DNA from: Rhodospirillales bacterium
GTDB taxonomy: Bacteria; Pseudomonadota; Alphaproteobacteria; JAJFIK01
Length of the DNA stretch: 64,000 nucleotides
Direction of reading: 5' to 3'
Assembly (NCBI GenBank): GCA_021775005.1
Contig: JAJFIK010000012.1
Span: 1-64,000 of the forward strand
The position numbers and the translations under genes are program-made. The notes under the pieces are model-generated. The model saw only the letters and a program-made list of their open reading frames with translations. It had not been told where the DNA came from and searched no databases. Below are positions 26,581-35,469 of this stretch, piece after piece (the stretch's first letter is position 1; every line of letters begins with the position of its first letter).

Positions 26581-28386
26581 ATGCGCCAAATTGGCATGTC
26601 TCAAGAATTATTGCGTTTTCGTATTTGTATTGCTTGCCTTGGCATCTTCATGCTGCTGGGCGGAGCAGGTGCGGCGTGGGCGAGCGAAATCAGATATCAA
26701 ACCCAAATCGAAGGCGTCCGCGATGCAGGGCTGCTTAATCTTCTTTCCCAGTCGTCTCAACTGAAAGCCCTTGAAGGAAGCCCGCCAGCCACCGCCACTG
26801 GCCTGCGGCGGCGCGCACAAGATGACCTTGGGCGTCTCAACGCTGTCTTGCGATCAGAGGGCTATTATGATGGCGAGGTTGGCTTCCGCCTTGTGAGTGG
26901 TGACAGTGGAACCACGGTCTATCTTGACGTGGAAACCGGACAGCGATTTGATCTACGCAGTTTCTCGATCAGCTACGATGGTGTGCCGCCGCGACGGGCG
27001 CCACATGCGATCGCTGATCTCGGTGCCGTGCGGGGTCAACCTGCAACCGGCCGGCTGGTGCTGAGTTTACAAGCGCAAGTTCTCGATACTCTTCACAACA
27101 ACGGATATCCGTTTGCAGAGATATCAAGCCGGGACGCGCGGGCGATCCTGGAAACCCATGGTCTTGATGTTGATCTTAATGTTGCACTTGGCCCAATGGT
27201 GACCTTTGGCAGTACGAATATTTCCGGGCTCACGCGCATAGATCAATCTTTTGTTCTTGAGCGTATTACTTGGCAAGCGGGAGAACCGTTTAGTCGGCAG
27301 AAACTGCGTGACACTCATACTGGATTGGAAGGTACCGGCCTCTTTGGAAGTGTCGCTGTCAATGCTGCCGACACGGCCAATGCCGCTGGACAACTTGACG
27401 TCAATATCGAAGCGGCGGAACGCGCGCCGCGCACCGTTGGCGTCGGTCTTCGTTTTGGCACCAGCGAAGGTGCCGGCGCGCGCGCCTATTGGGAGCACCG
27501 AAATATTTTGGGGCGCGGTGAAAACTTGCGATTTGAAGCTCAGGCTGCGGAAATCCACCAAGAGTTATCTGCGCAGCTTCGTCAGCCGGGGTTTCTTCGG
27601 CCCAACCAACAACTCATAACGGGCTTGTCGGTCTTCAATACGGTCGCTGAATCCTATGACGAGACAGGCATCACTGGCAGTATCGGACTTGAACGCCAGC
27701 TGGATGAAGACTGGCTTGTGCACGGCAGGGTCGAGGTGCGCGCGTCTTTGGTCGATGAGGGGGACGTCAGGCGCGATACCCGCTTGCTGCAGTTTCCCAC
27801 GGGGGCCTCTTACAATTCGTCCAATGATGTTTTTGATCCCGATGCCGGCGCCCGGCTTTCGCTTGTGATCACACCGTCCATTGGCAGCAGCGAGACAGAC
27901 CTGCTTTTTACCAGCACCGAAATTCGGGGTTCTTTCTATGAAGGGATCGGCCCCGGTGATCGCATAATTTTGGCCATGCGGTTTCGGGCAGGTTCAATTC
28001 TGGGGGAAGGCACGCGCGATTTGCCAGCCAGTGACCGCTTTTATTCCGGTGGCGGGGGGTCAGTGCGCGGGATTGGATATCAATTGGCCGGGCCCCTTGA
28101 CGGCGTGAATGACCCCATTGGCGGACGTTCTGTTTTTGAAGTTGGTGCCGAAGCGCGCCTTCGTGTCGGTCAGCGCTTTGGCATTGTACCGTTCATCGAA
28201 GGCGGCTCGGCGTTCTCAAACGATATTCCAGATTTTAGTGAGGATTTGCGATGGGGTGCCGGGATTGGCGTGCGATATTATACGCCAGTGGGCCCGGTGC
28301 GATTGGATGTAGCGATCCCGCTCGACCGCCGGGAAGGGATAGACGACGTCGTGCAGATTTACCTTAGCCTTGGACAGGCATTTTAA
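26581..28386 (+). CDS. tamA: translocation and assembly module outer membrane protein TamA
   Basis: A 601-residue Omp85-family protein with a signal peptide (hydrophobic stretch ICIACLGIFMLLGGAGAAWA). POTRA-like domains occupy roughly residues 40-270 (LRRRAQDDLGRLNAVLRSEGYYDGEV and VTFGSTNISGLTRIDQSFVLERITWQAGEPF), followed by a 16-strand BamA-type barrel containing the conserved GGGGSVRGIGYQLAGPLD of the VRGY/F motif and ending in QIYLSLGQAF. With TamB it assists insertion of outer-membrane proteins or lipid transport. The ATG at 26581 follows GGGACGG; further upstream codons lie in a region without signal-peptide character. tamB begins within 10 bases. Confidence 0.92.
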   Translation: MRQIGMSQELLRFRICIACLGIFMLLGGAGAAWASEIRYQTQIEGVRDAGLLNLLSQSSQLKALEGSPPATATGLRRRAQDDLGRLNAVLRSEGYYDGEVGFRLVSGDSGTTVYLDVETGQRFDLRSFSISYDGVPPRRAPHAIADLGAVRGQPATGRLVLSLQAQVLDTLHNNGYPFAEISSRDARAILETHGLDVDLNVALGPMVTFGSTNISGLTRIDQSFVLERITWQAGEPFSRQKLRDTHTGLEGTGLFGSVAVNAADTANAAGQLDVNIEAAERAPRTVGVGLRFGTSEGAGARAYWEHRNILGRGENLRFEAQAAEIHQELSAQLRQPGFLRPNQQLITGLSVFNTVAESYDETGITGSIGLERQLDEDWLVHGRVEVRASLVDEGDVRRDTRLLQFPTGASYNSSNDVFDPDAGARLSLVITPSIGSSETDLLFTSTEIRGSFYEGIGPGDRIILAMRFRAGSILGEGTRDLPASDRFYSGGGGSVRGIGYQLAGPLDGVNDPIGGRSVFEVGAEARLRVGQRFGIVPFIEGGSAFSNDIPDFSEDLRWGAGIGVRYYTPVGPVRLDVAIPLDRREGIDDVVQIYLSLGQAF

Positions 28387-28395
28387 GTGCAAGTG

Positions 28396-31300
28396 ATGTC
28401 TCATTTCTCAATTGTCACGCTACGGCGACATGCGCCGCGCGCCGCGCGGTGGATGGGTTTCGCCCTGCTTGGCTTGTCGATTTTGTGTGGTCTTGCTCTG
28501 GCGGGGATGCAAACGTCGTGGGTTCAGCGGGCCGCGATAAGCGCTGGACTCAACCCTGTGTTAGCCTCGCGCGGGCTTTCCGCTGAGGTCGGCGATACCG
28601 GCGGGTTCTGGCCATGGCGCGTTTCTGTGCGGGAAATAACTCTTTTCGATCAGGACGGCGCTTTTGCAACAATTGAAAGCATCGACTTTACGGCACGACC
28701 CTTCGTATTTCTTGGCGGGCGTTTGCATCTACCGCAGCTTCAAATTGCCGGCGGCACGATTGATCGCCAACCGGCGTTAGCGACACAAGAAACACGCACA
28801 ACCCGCTTTCCAACGTTCCCAGAACATCTTGAACTTCCAGTTGAGGTTCTCATTGATGAGCTGACATTGGAAAACCTTGTGAGCAACGTTGGTGCGCGTT
28901 CGGTGACTTTGGCCGGAGATGGTCAGGTTCGTCTTACTGATACGCGTTGGATTGGAGCGCTTAATCTCGACAGCGGTGATGGGGGCGGGGCACTTGAATT
29001 TGAGTTCAATCCGTCTTCGCGGGCGGCGCAGATTGATTTTGAACTCGCAGATCCGAACGGCAGTTGGTTGGCACCCCTGGTGCGCCTGCCTGAAGGGGCC
29101 GCCTTAAGCGCGAGTCTTCATCTGTCGGGGCCCTCCCACGCACTTGAAGTGGCGGGGCAAGCTACCTGGCCAACAGCGCGCATAGCAACGACGGGGACAA
29201 TCGCCTGGACCGACGTCATCGATGCCACGTTGAGCGTTCATGCAAATGGAATGACGCCGCAGGCGTGGGCGGACCTGGCGGGTCAGCGGCAGGACATCAC
29301 GGTGGCCCTTCACGTCGATCAACAAGGTGCGGTGACCATAAGCAGCGGCGAGGTGAGCTCAGGCTCCCTTCACGCGACGCTGGCGGGGTCGATTGCGGAA
29401 GATGTGAACCTCAGCGGCCAGGTGACGCTCGCGCCCGGTTCAGCAGGGCGGCACAACTTTGCGAGCAATCATGTGCGCGAAGCTCAAATGGATTGGGTCC
29501 TTGCCGGCTCACGCGATGAGCCCGCACTTACCCTGTCCGGCAATCTCCAGCAGTTCGGTATTGCAGGAACCGAAATTGACAATTCCGAGATCAATGCCGT
29601 TGTCGCTATAGGACGGAATGGTCGCCTGGCGGATGTAGCCGTTGAGATTGCCGCAAATGGATTTGAAGGTGGTGCCCTTCCTCCCCAGCTTTTGGGCGAG
29701 CCGCTTTCGGCCCGCGCCCGCTTCCGGGCTGACGTCGAGCGGGAATCTGCAAACATAGAAGAACTTGTGGCGGTATGGGGCGCGGTCGAAATTGAAGGCG
29801 AGGGAACAGTGGCCGTTGACCGGGCCATGTCCTTTGCAGGGCAGGTGTGGGTTCAAGATCTCGCGCTGGTGCATAGCGAGGCTCGCGGCACAGCGCGCAT
29901 CACCTTCGACGCACGACGCCGTTCGCGAGAAGGGCCTTTAACGCTCTCGGGCGGGATGGAAACCGAGGGATTGCAGCTCCCCGATCAATTGGCGCGGTTA
30001 TTTGGGGATAACCCGACGGCCACATTTGATGCAGAAGTCCTGCCGCTGGAGATCAATCTTACTTCGTTTTCACTGGCAGGCGTCGGCGCACGCGCCACAA
30101 TGGGTGGCCGCGTTGATCGGGGGCAAAACAGGGTTGCCCTTTCCGGCAGCGCTGAGCTTGACGATTTGGGTGCCCTCGATGCCTTGTTGACCGGGCAGGC
30201 AACAGGCACTTTCGACATCCAGGGCCCAATGGATGCCCCGCAGGTGCAGGCGCAAGGCCGCAGCAATGCGATGACCCTTGGCAGGGCCCCGTTGTCAAAT
30301 CTTGTTGCAACGGTTGCTGGCACCCCTGATCAGATGCAAATCACGGCAACAGCGCGATCAGGCGATGCGCCCGTTGAGTTGCATTACGATTTTTCGCACA
30401 TGCCTGATGTGATGATTGGCGAGCTGGCGCTTCAGATTGCCGCCCTTCGTGCATCCGGGCCTCTTGGTATTCGGAACGGAGAGGTGACTGGTAGCCTAGC
30501 GCTTGCCGCAGATGACATTGCGGACGCGGCTGTAATGGTACGTGCCTTTGGCGGTACGCAAGATAACCTTTCTGTGCATGGCGGTCTTGAAGGGCAGGTG
30601 AACCTTGAGGGCGGTCTCCTCTCGGCCGACGTTATTCTAACCGCGCTACGACTTGACGGGATTGGGTCAGCTGCCAATGCCGCTGCGTTGGAGCTATCGG
30701 GGCAAGTCGATGTTTCAGACTTGCGCGTGATTGCGGCAGAAGCGGCCCTTCGTGATGCCCTCTTTGGGCCAAGTACTTTTAGCTCCATAACCGCGACAGC
30801 GTCAGGACCACTTAATGCTCTTGCCGTTGATCTGGCCCTTCGAGGGCCCTCTGACTATCCATTTGAAGTTGATGCCGCAGCGTTGCGGCGCGAAAGCGGT
30901 GCGGGTTCTGTAGTTGAGATCACAAACTTTCAAGGGCGATCACTTGGGTTCATTGTAGCGCTGGAGCAGGGCGGGGCGATTGAGCTGGGCCCCAACGGTG
31001 TCACATTGGCGGAAACGCGCTTCAGCGTTGCAAATACGGCAACAGGGCGGGTTGGGACACTTGCAGCGCAAGCACAGCTTTGGGCGGGCGCCCCTTTTGT
31101 GAGGCTTGAGGCTGAAACTGTTCCTGCTGGCGCTTTGGCTGTTTTTGGCATTCCAGTTGACTGGACCGGAACACTCAATGGTCTTGCCGTACTTGATGCG
31201 CGCGGTGACGGGGATCGGCTCGCCGTTGATATGCGCGCAAGCAATCTGACCAATGATCCCGACGTGTCGCCTCTCGATGTCGATCTTGTTGCCCGTGCCA

Positions 31301-32736
31301 GTGGGCAAGATTTGGTTGCCAGTTTAACGGTCAATGATTCAAGCGTTAATAGATCGCTCGTGAATGCAGAGATGCGCGGACCGCTGGTCTGGCCCAGCGG
31401 TGTGCTTGTGCCCCCCTTTGATTGGGATGCCCCAATTGAGGGGGCGGCAGACATCCAGTCGCCGCTTGAACGCCTATGGCTGTTTGTCCCGATTGATACC
31501 ATTGGTGTTGCTGGAATGCTGGAAGGGGCCGTTGAATTTGGGGGATCTTTAGGCGCGCCTGCGGCAAACGGAAGCTTGAATTTGACCAATGGAACTCTTG
31601 AGCACGTCCAGACCGGGTTTTTGTTAGCCGATGCGCAGGGCGCGTTGAGCTTCACCCAATCTGGCGACATCAACATCGACTTTCGCGCCAGCGATGGAAA
31701 CAGCGGTCGGGCGCGGTTGACCGGAACGGCCCACCTGCCGCGCGCCCAGGCATGGCAGATCGAAGGGGGGCTGCGCCTCAACTCATTAGCCCTGGGGCGC
31801 CGCGATGAATTGCGCGCGGTCGCCAGCGGCAATCTTGAGCTTTCCGGTTCACTTGTCGATGCGCGTCTTTCCGGTGATCTCACAATGGAGCGCATTGACG
31901 CTCAAATTCCAAACCGACTGCCGCCCTCCGTTGTGGAAATTGAAGTGGTCCGTATCGGCGCCGACGGCGCTCCGATTGTTAGACCTGCCGATCCGGTTAG
32001 GCGTCAGCAGATGAGATTGCCTATAACGCTGGACGTCAACGTTGCAATCCCCAATCGCGCCTTCATACGCGGTCGCGGTTTGGACAGTGAATGGGGCGGC
32101 TCGCTTGCTCTTTCGGGCACCATGACTGCGCCGCGAATGCGTGGCACATTAGATGTGCTGCGCGGCACCTTCGATTTTTCCCGTACGCGTTTCGCGCTTA
32201 CACAAGGGCAGATCGTCTTCACAGGCGGGGATCGGATTGATCCATCCCTGGCCGTACGCGCCGAAGCGCCGGGCCCTGAATTCACCTCTATTTTGATCGG
32301 CAGCGGTCGGGCGCGGGCACCGTCTATTCGGGTTACCTCTGATCCGGTCCGGCCTGAGGAGACTGTGATGGCTCAAATTCTTTTCGGCAAGCCGCCGGAC
32401 GAATTGACAGCTCTTGAACTCATCCAAATAGCGGATGCGATGGCAACGCTATCGGGTCGGGGCGGTGGCGGTGTTCTATCCGGAACCAGGCGCGCCCTTG
32501 GGCTTGACTTTCTTTCCTTTGATACCGGCACCTCGGCGGAGGGCAATCGCAATGCGAGTGTCAGCGTCGGTCAGTATGTAACGCCCAACATCTTTGTGGG
32601 GACCAGAAGGGGGGCCGAGGCCGGCAGCGGCAGCGTAACCGTAGAAATGGGTGTCAGCCCCAATGTAACCGTCGATGCGGAGGTTCGCCAAGACGGTCAG
32701 GGAAGCATGGGTGTGGATTGGCGACGGGATTATTAG
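28396..32736 (+). CDS. tamB: translocation and assembly module inner membrane protein TamB
   Basis: A 1446-residue AsmA-like/DUF490 protein: N-terminal membrane anchor (MGFALLGLSILCGLALAGMQTSWVQ), a very long beta-rich periplasmic groove and the conserved C-terminal DUF490 domain (GTLDVLRGTFDFSRTRFALTQGQIVFTGGDRIDPSLAVRAE...ILFGKPPDELTALELIQIADAMATLSGRGG...FVGTRRGAE). It spans the periplasm to TamA. I use the ATG at 28396; a GTG at 28387 directly after the tamA stop would add three residues. Size and the tamA-tamB pair are normal for the class. Confidence 0.93.
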   Translation: MSHFSIVTLRRHAPRAARWMGFALLGLSILCGLALAGMQTSWVQRAAISAGLNPVLASRGLSAEVGDTGGFWPWRVSVREITLFDQDGAFATIESIDFTARPFVFLGGRLHLPQLQIAGGTIDRQPALATQETRTTRFPTFPEHLELPVEVLIDELTLENLVSNVGARSVTLAGDGQVRLTDTRWIGALNLDSGDGGGALEFEFNPSSRAAQIDFELADPNGSWLAPLVRLPEGAALSASLHLSGPSHALEVAGQATWPTARIATTGTIAWTDVIDATLSVHANGMTPQAWADLAGQRQDITVALHVDQQGAVTISSGEVSSGSLHATLAGSIAEDVNLSGQVTLAPGSAGRHNFASNHVREAQMDWVLAGSRDEPALTLSGNLQQFGIAGTEIDNSEINAVVAIGRNGRLADVAVEIAANGFEGGALPPQLLGEPLSARARFRADVERESANIEELVAVWGAVEIEGEGTVAVDRAMSFAGQVWVQDLALVHSEARGTARITFDARRRSREGPLTLSGGMETEGLQLPDQLARLFGDNPTATFDAEVLPLEINLTSFSLAGVGARATMGGRVDRGQNRVALSGSAELDDLGALDALLTGQATGTFDIQGPMDAPQVQAQGRSNAMTLGRAPLSNLVATVAGTPDQMQITATARSGDAPVELHYDFSHMPDVMIGELALQIAALRASGPLGIRNGEVTGSLALAADDIADAAVMVRAFGGTQDNLSVHGGLEGQVNLEGGLLSADVILTALRLDGIGSAANAAALELSGQVDVSDLRVIAAEAALRDALFGPSTFSSITATASGPLNALAVDLALRGPSDYPFEVDAAALRRESGAGSVVEITNFQGRSLGFIVALEQGGAIELGPNGVTLAETRFSVANTATGRVGTLAAQAQLWAGAPFVRLEAETVPAGALAVFGIPVDWTGTLNGLAVLDARGDGDRLAVDMRASNLTNDPDVSPLDVDLVARASGQDLVASLTVNDSSVNRSLVNAEMRGPLVWPSGVLVPPFDWDAPIEGAADIQSPLERLWLFVPIDTIGVAGMLEGAVEFGGSLGAPAANGSLNLTNGTLEHVQTGFLLADAQGALSFTQSGDINIDFRASDGNSGRARLTGTAHLPRAQAWQIEGGLRLNSLALGRRDELRAVASGNLELSGSLVDARLSGDLTMERIDAQIPNRLPPSVVEIEVVRIGADGAPIVRPADPVRRQQMRLPITLDVNVAIPNRAFIRGRGLDSEWGGSLALSGTMTAPRMRGTLDVLRGTFDFSRTRFALTQGQIVFTGGDRIDPSLAVRAEAPGPEFTSILIGSGRARAPSIRVTSDPVRPEETVMAQILFGKPPDELTALELIQIADAMATLSGRGGGGVLSGTRRALGLDFLSFDTGTSAEGNRNASVSVGQYVTPNIFVGTRRGAEAGSGSVTVEMGVSPNVTVDAEVRQDGQGSMGVDWRRDY

Positions 32737-32798
32737 GGCTGTCGTGTGTAGTCAGAGGAAAACGGTTTGAGGCGGTGAATAAAGCTCGATAACGTCCT

Positions 32799-32990
32799 TT
32801 GATGATAAATCCCTTCCGATACTTCAAGACATTGCCCGAGATTATTCGCCTTGCCGTGATGATGTACGTCCGCTTCCCGCTCTTGCTGGAAAACGTCAAA
32901 AATCTCCTCCATGCGCGTGGTATTGGCGGCAGTCACGAAACGATCCGGGCCAGGTGGAATCGGTTGGGCCATTTTTTTGCTAACCGCAGA
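32799..32990 (+). pseudogene. IS6-family transposase N-terminal remnant
   Basis: The frame from 32799 reads MMINPFRYFKTLPEIIRLAV, then MMYVRFPLLLENVKNLLHAR and GIGGSHETIRARWNRLGHFF, which follows the start of IS6/IS26-type transposases (FRYF..PE.IRL.V.MYVR.PLSLRNVEDLL.ERGI..SHET.R.WWNRFG) closely. After about residue 62 similarity stops; a neighbouring frame reads AETRGVS, reminiscent of the next conserved block, so a frameshift is likely. The catalytic DDE core is missing. The remnant fills most of the 308-base gap between tamB and the TPR gene. Confidence 0.8.
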
Positions 32991-33044
32991 AACGCGGGGC
33001 GTCTCAGCCGGTGGCGAAGGACGCAAAATGCGCTATGCTGAGGT

Positions 33045-34355
33045 ATGATGGAATTCTTGCTCAGTCACTTGAGGCTTGCATTGGTTCTGGGGTCAGTGGC
33101 AGGCGCTGCGGTTGTGGGCACCGCCGTGGTGACGCTGACGGGTAATTCAAACAATGATGGCTCGTCTCAAGCCACGATCGCTGGCGAAGCCGAAGGCACC
33201 GAGACGGCACTCGCAGCGCGCATTCACGACGCCATGGCAGTTTTGGCGGAGGGCTTTGAACCCGGTGAGCCAGCTGCCTTTCAAGACATGCTGGCGGAAC
33301 ATCCGGAGGCGCGTGGTGAAGCGCTATTTGGACAGCTGCTGTATATGCGGCGTCACTTTGATCGCTCTGCGTGGTTCTTTGGTGCCGACGCCCTTGCAAA
33401 CCCCAGCAGCGCGGCAGGGTTGAACAATTTTGCCTCGCTCCTGCAGGAAGTCTATCTTGATCGCCCCGAGGGACGTTCCGATGACTGGCCAAGTCTGTCA
33501 GTTGCGGTGCTTCGCCAAGCCAGGGAACTCGACTCTCAAAACCCGGACATCCTCAATAATTTGGGCCGCGCTTTAGTGGGCCAGTGGCGTGTGGACCCTG
33601 ATGCGGTTGATCTTGATGAAGCGGTTGAATTGCTCCAGCGCGCGCGGGATCTAGGCGGTGAAGAACTGGTGGTCCTGGGTAATTTGGCCTTGGCGCTGGA
33701 TGCGGCCGGAGACGCCGCAGGCGCAGCCCAGATATTGAATGAGATGCATATGGCGCTCTCTAGCCATCCCACGTTCCTGAGCGCCAGTGGGCAAGTCAGC
33801 AATAGTACGCAACAAACCTATGCGGGGCTGCCGCGGACTTATTGCAATGTGAATTTCAGGTGCAGCGAGGTTTGCCCGCCCAGCATTATCGGTCGCATCA
33901 ATCTCATCTCATGTGAGATTGATCAAACCACCGCGCAACAGAATTGCCAGGCAGGTCAGCCCTATCCGGAACGTTACGATTGTGTTGGCGAACTCCCTGA
34001 GTTCGGTGTTCAAATCCCTGGGATTGATTCTGGCTTTTCCATCTCCACGCCGTTTGGCTCAATAGGTGCCAATACCGACGGGGATGGAAATGTACGTTGG
34101 CGCATTGAGGTGGGCCCGAATTTCGGACCAGTGAACCCTTATATGCGCACTGACGGTCGTTACAATCCTAAGGGAGGGTGGAGCAGAACGCAGTTTCGCG
34201 GCGGGGTGAAATTCAATCTTGTGAACAACAACACTGCAGGCCGCATCACCGGGCGTTGGGGCTATCAACCGGCTTATGTCCAAGTCCAAGCTGGCGGGAC
34301 TGGCGCAACGAATATATCCGCCGGAGCCTATGGCAACGCAACGGTCATTGGTTAA
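33045..34355 (+). CDS. exported TPR protein with a cysteine-containing C-terminal domain
   Basis: A 436-residue protein of unknown function. Residues about 8-32 are a hydrophobic anchor or signal (LRLALVLGSVAGAAVVGTAVVTL), then a Sel1/TPR-like helical region to about 245 (LNNFASLLQEVY, ILNNLGRALVGQWRVDPDAVDLDEAVELLQRARDLGGEELVVLGNLALALDAAGDAAGAAQIL). The C-terminal part has six cysteines within about residues 267-308 (TYCNVNFRCSEVCPPS, LISCEIDQTTAQQNCQ, RYDCVG), likely disulfides outside the cytoplasm, and ends in a Gly/Asn-rich beta segment. It stands alone between two gene remnants. Confidence 0.7.
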   Translation: MMEFLLSHLRLALVLGSVAGAAVVGTAVVTLTGNSNNDGSSQATIAGEAEGTETALAARIHDAMAVLAEGFEPGEPAAFQDMLAEHPEARGEALFGQLLYMRRHFDRSAWFFGADALANPSSAAGLNNFASLLQEVYLDRPEGRSDDWPSLSVAVLRQARELDSQNPDILNNLGRALVGQWRVDPDAVDLDEAVELLQRARDLGGEELVVLGNLALALDAAGDAAGAAQILNEMHMALSSHPTFLSASGQVSNSTQQTYAGLPRTYCNVNFRCSEVCPPSIIGRINLISCEIDQTTAQQNCQAGQPYPERYDCVGELPEFGVQIPGIDSGFSISTPFGSIGANTDGDGNVRWRIEVGPNFGPVNPYMRTDGRYNPKGGWSRTQFRGGVKFNLVNNNTAGRITGRWGYQPAYVQVQAGGTGATNISAGAYGNATVIG

Positions 34356-34419
34356 ATCTCGCGCCAGAAATGAAGCGACCAAGGTTGACATAGCGCAGAG
34401 CGCACCAACGACCTGGTAA

Positions 34420-34581
34420 ATTGGTGCTGATAAAACTACCCCCATCAATCCTGTCCGCAATGCAGCGCTGATCATTAAGGTGGCGCTAAAGGCAGGCTTT
34501 GGCAGTGTGCGGCGGTTCAATCATTGCTTCAAAGAACAATACGGCATGAGCCCGAGCCAATGGCGTAATGCTTTGCAGTGA
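34420..34581 (+). pseudogene. AraC-family HTH C-terminal remnant
   Basis: The frame ending with TGA at 34579-34581 reads AALIIKVALKAGFGSVRRFN, then HCFKEQYGMSPSQWRNALQ. This matches the second helix-turn-helix of AraC-family activators (IALEAGF.S.RRFN..FK..YG.SPSQWR). Upstream in the same frame a TAA stop at 34417 comes before any start codon, so only the last 50 or so residues remain. It lies in the 315-base gap between the TPR gene and tRNA-Ala, where I see nothing else. Confidence 0.78.
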
Positions 34582-34670
34582 GTGAGTGAAAAACTGGTGG
34601 AGGTGAGAGGTAAAACCTCGAGCCGGAACCCGCGCGATGGGTTGGTGGGCGGCATCGCGCAAGAAAAGAT

Positions 34671-34746
34671 TGGTGGAGCCGAGGGGAATCGAACCCCTGA
34701 CCTCTACACTGCCAGTGTAGCGCTCTCCCAACTGAGCTACGGCCCC
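34671..34746 (-). tRNA. tRNA-Ala (anticodon GGC)
   Basis: On the minus strand GGGGCCG pairs with CGGCTCC (one G-U), the D arm is AGCTCAGTTGGGAGAGC, the anticodon stem CTACA/TGTAG holds loop CTGGCAG with GGC, the T arm is GGGGTTCGATTCCCC and the 3' end carries an encoded CCA. It decodes GCC/GCU alanine codons. It is followed on the same strand by nothing but the AraC remnant on the opposite strand. Confidence 0.96.
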
Positions 34747-34845
34747 ATCTTTAATCATGGCGCCGCGATTTGGGTTGCGGTGCGCGGCGCGGGACAATCA
34801 AGTTTCTCGCGCAAGATCTTTGCACCCCATCGAAGGGGCCAAGGA

Positions 34846-35340
34846 CTATTTGGTAATGTCGTCCTCATCGTCGTCGGGAAGCAGCACGTCGTCGTCATCC
34901 TCGTCATCAAGAATGTCTGCGGCGTCATCATCAACTTCCGTCAACTCGTCGTCGGCGGTTTCGCTCGTGCCAGCCTTTTTCGGCTTCGTTGGGGTGCCGT
35001 CTTCACCATCTTCGTCGTCATCTTCGGTAATCACAATGGTGCCAGATTCAAGATCGACTTCTTTAATGTCGTCGTCTTCTTCCAGCTCGTCTTCGTCCTC
35101 TGCCTTGACAGCGGTCTTTTCGAGCTCTTCGTCATCCTCCTCGTCATCATCATCATCTTCTTTAGGCTTTTCAGCGACGGGCTCAGACTTTGGCGCGCGG
35201 GTGCGGCGCGGCTTCAAAAGCACTTCCGGTTCGAACGTTTCAGCGCACTTTGGGCACTCGATGGGACGCTTTTCAAGGTCATAGAACCGCGCGGCGCAGC
35301 TGGGGCAAACACGTTTGGTTCCGAGTTCTGGTTTCGGCAC
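34846..35340 (-). CDS. TIGR02300 family FYDLN-type acidic zinc-ribbon protein
   Basis: A 164-residue protein. The N-terminal 40 residues form a zinc ribbon with two CxxC knuckles (VCPSCAARFYDLEKRPIECPKCAETFEPE) including the FYDL motif that names the family. The rest is extremely acidic, with long Asp/Glu runs (EDDDDDEEDDEELE), and is presumably unstructured. Function unknown. It is nearly always divergent from aroA in alphaproteobacteria, as here (129-base gap). The opposite-strand frames over this repeat-rich region are artefacts. Confidence 0.9.
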   Translation of the reverse strand: MPKPELGTKRVCPSCAARFYDLEKRPIECPKCAETFEPEVLLKPRRTRAPKSEPVAEKPKEDDDDDEEDDEELEKTAVKAEDEDELEEDDDIKEVDLESGTIVITEDDDEDGEDGTPTKPKKAGTSETADDELTEVDDDAADILDDEDDDDVLLPDDDEDDITK

Positions 35341-35469
35341 TTTTAACCCTCACAGAGGTAGATGGTGGTGGAGCAAATTCGGTTGGCTCCCTTGCCACGG
35401 ATGGCGGGCAGTGTCAAAGACAAACGCAGCCCCCTCCACCGGCCCAGGCCGGACTAGAATAGAAGGCCC

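Noticed and set aside
29484-32691. Long minus-strand frames inside tamB (for example 30930-31895)
   Set aside because: High-GC codon bias of tamB creates open antisense frames; they have no ribosome binding site and proline/serine-rich nonsense composition.
32733-33026. 97-codon minus-strand frame between tamB and the TPR gene
   Set aside because: It is the antisense of the IS6 transposase remnant.
34757-35346. Serine- and phenylalanine-rich open frames on the plus strand over the TIGR02300 gene
   Set aside because: They are antisense readings of Asp/Glu codon runs (GAT/GAA) in the real minus-strand gene.
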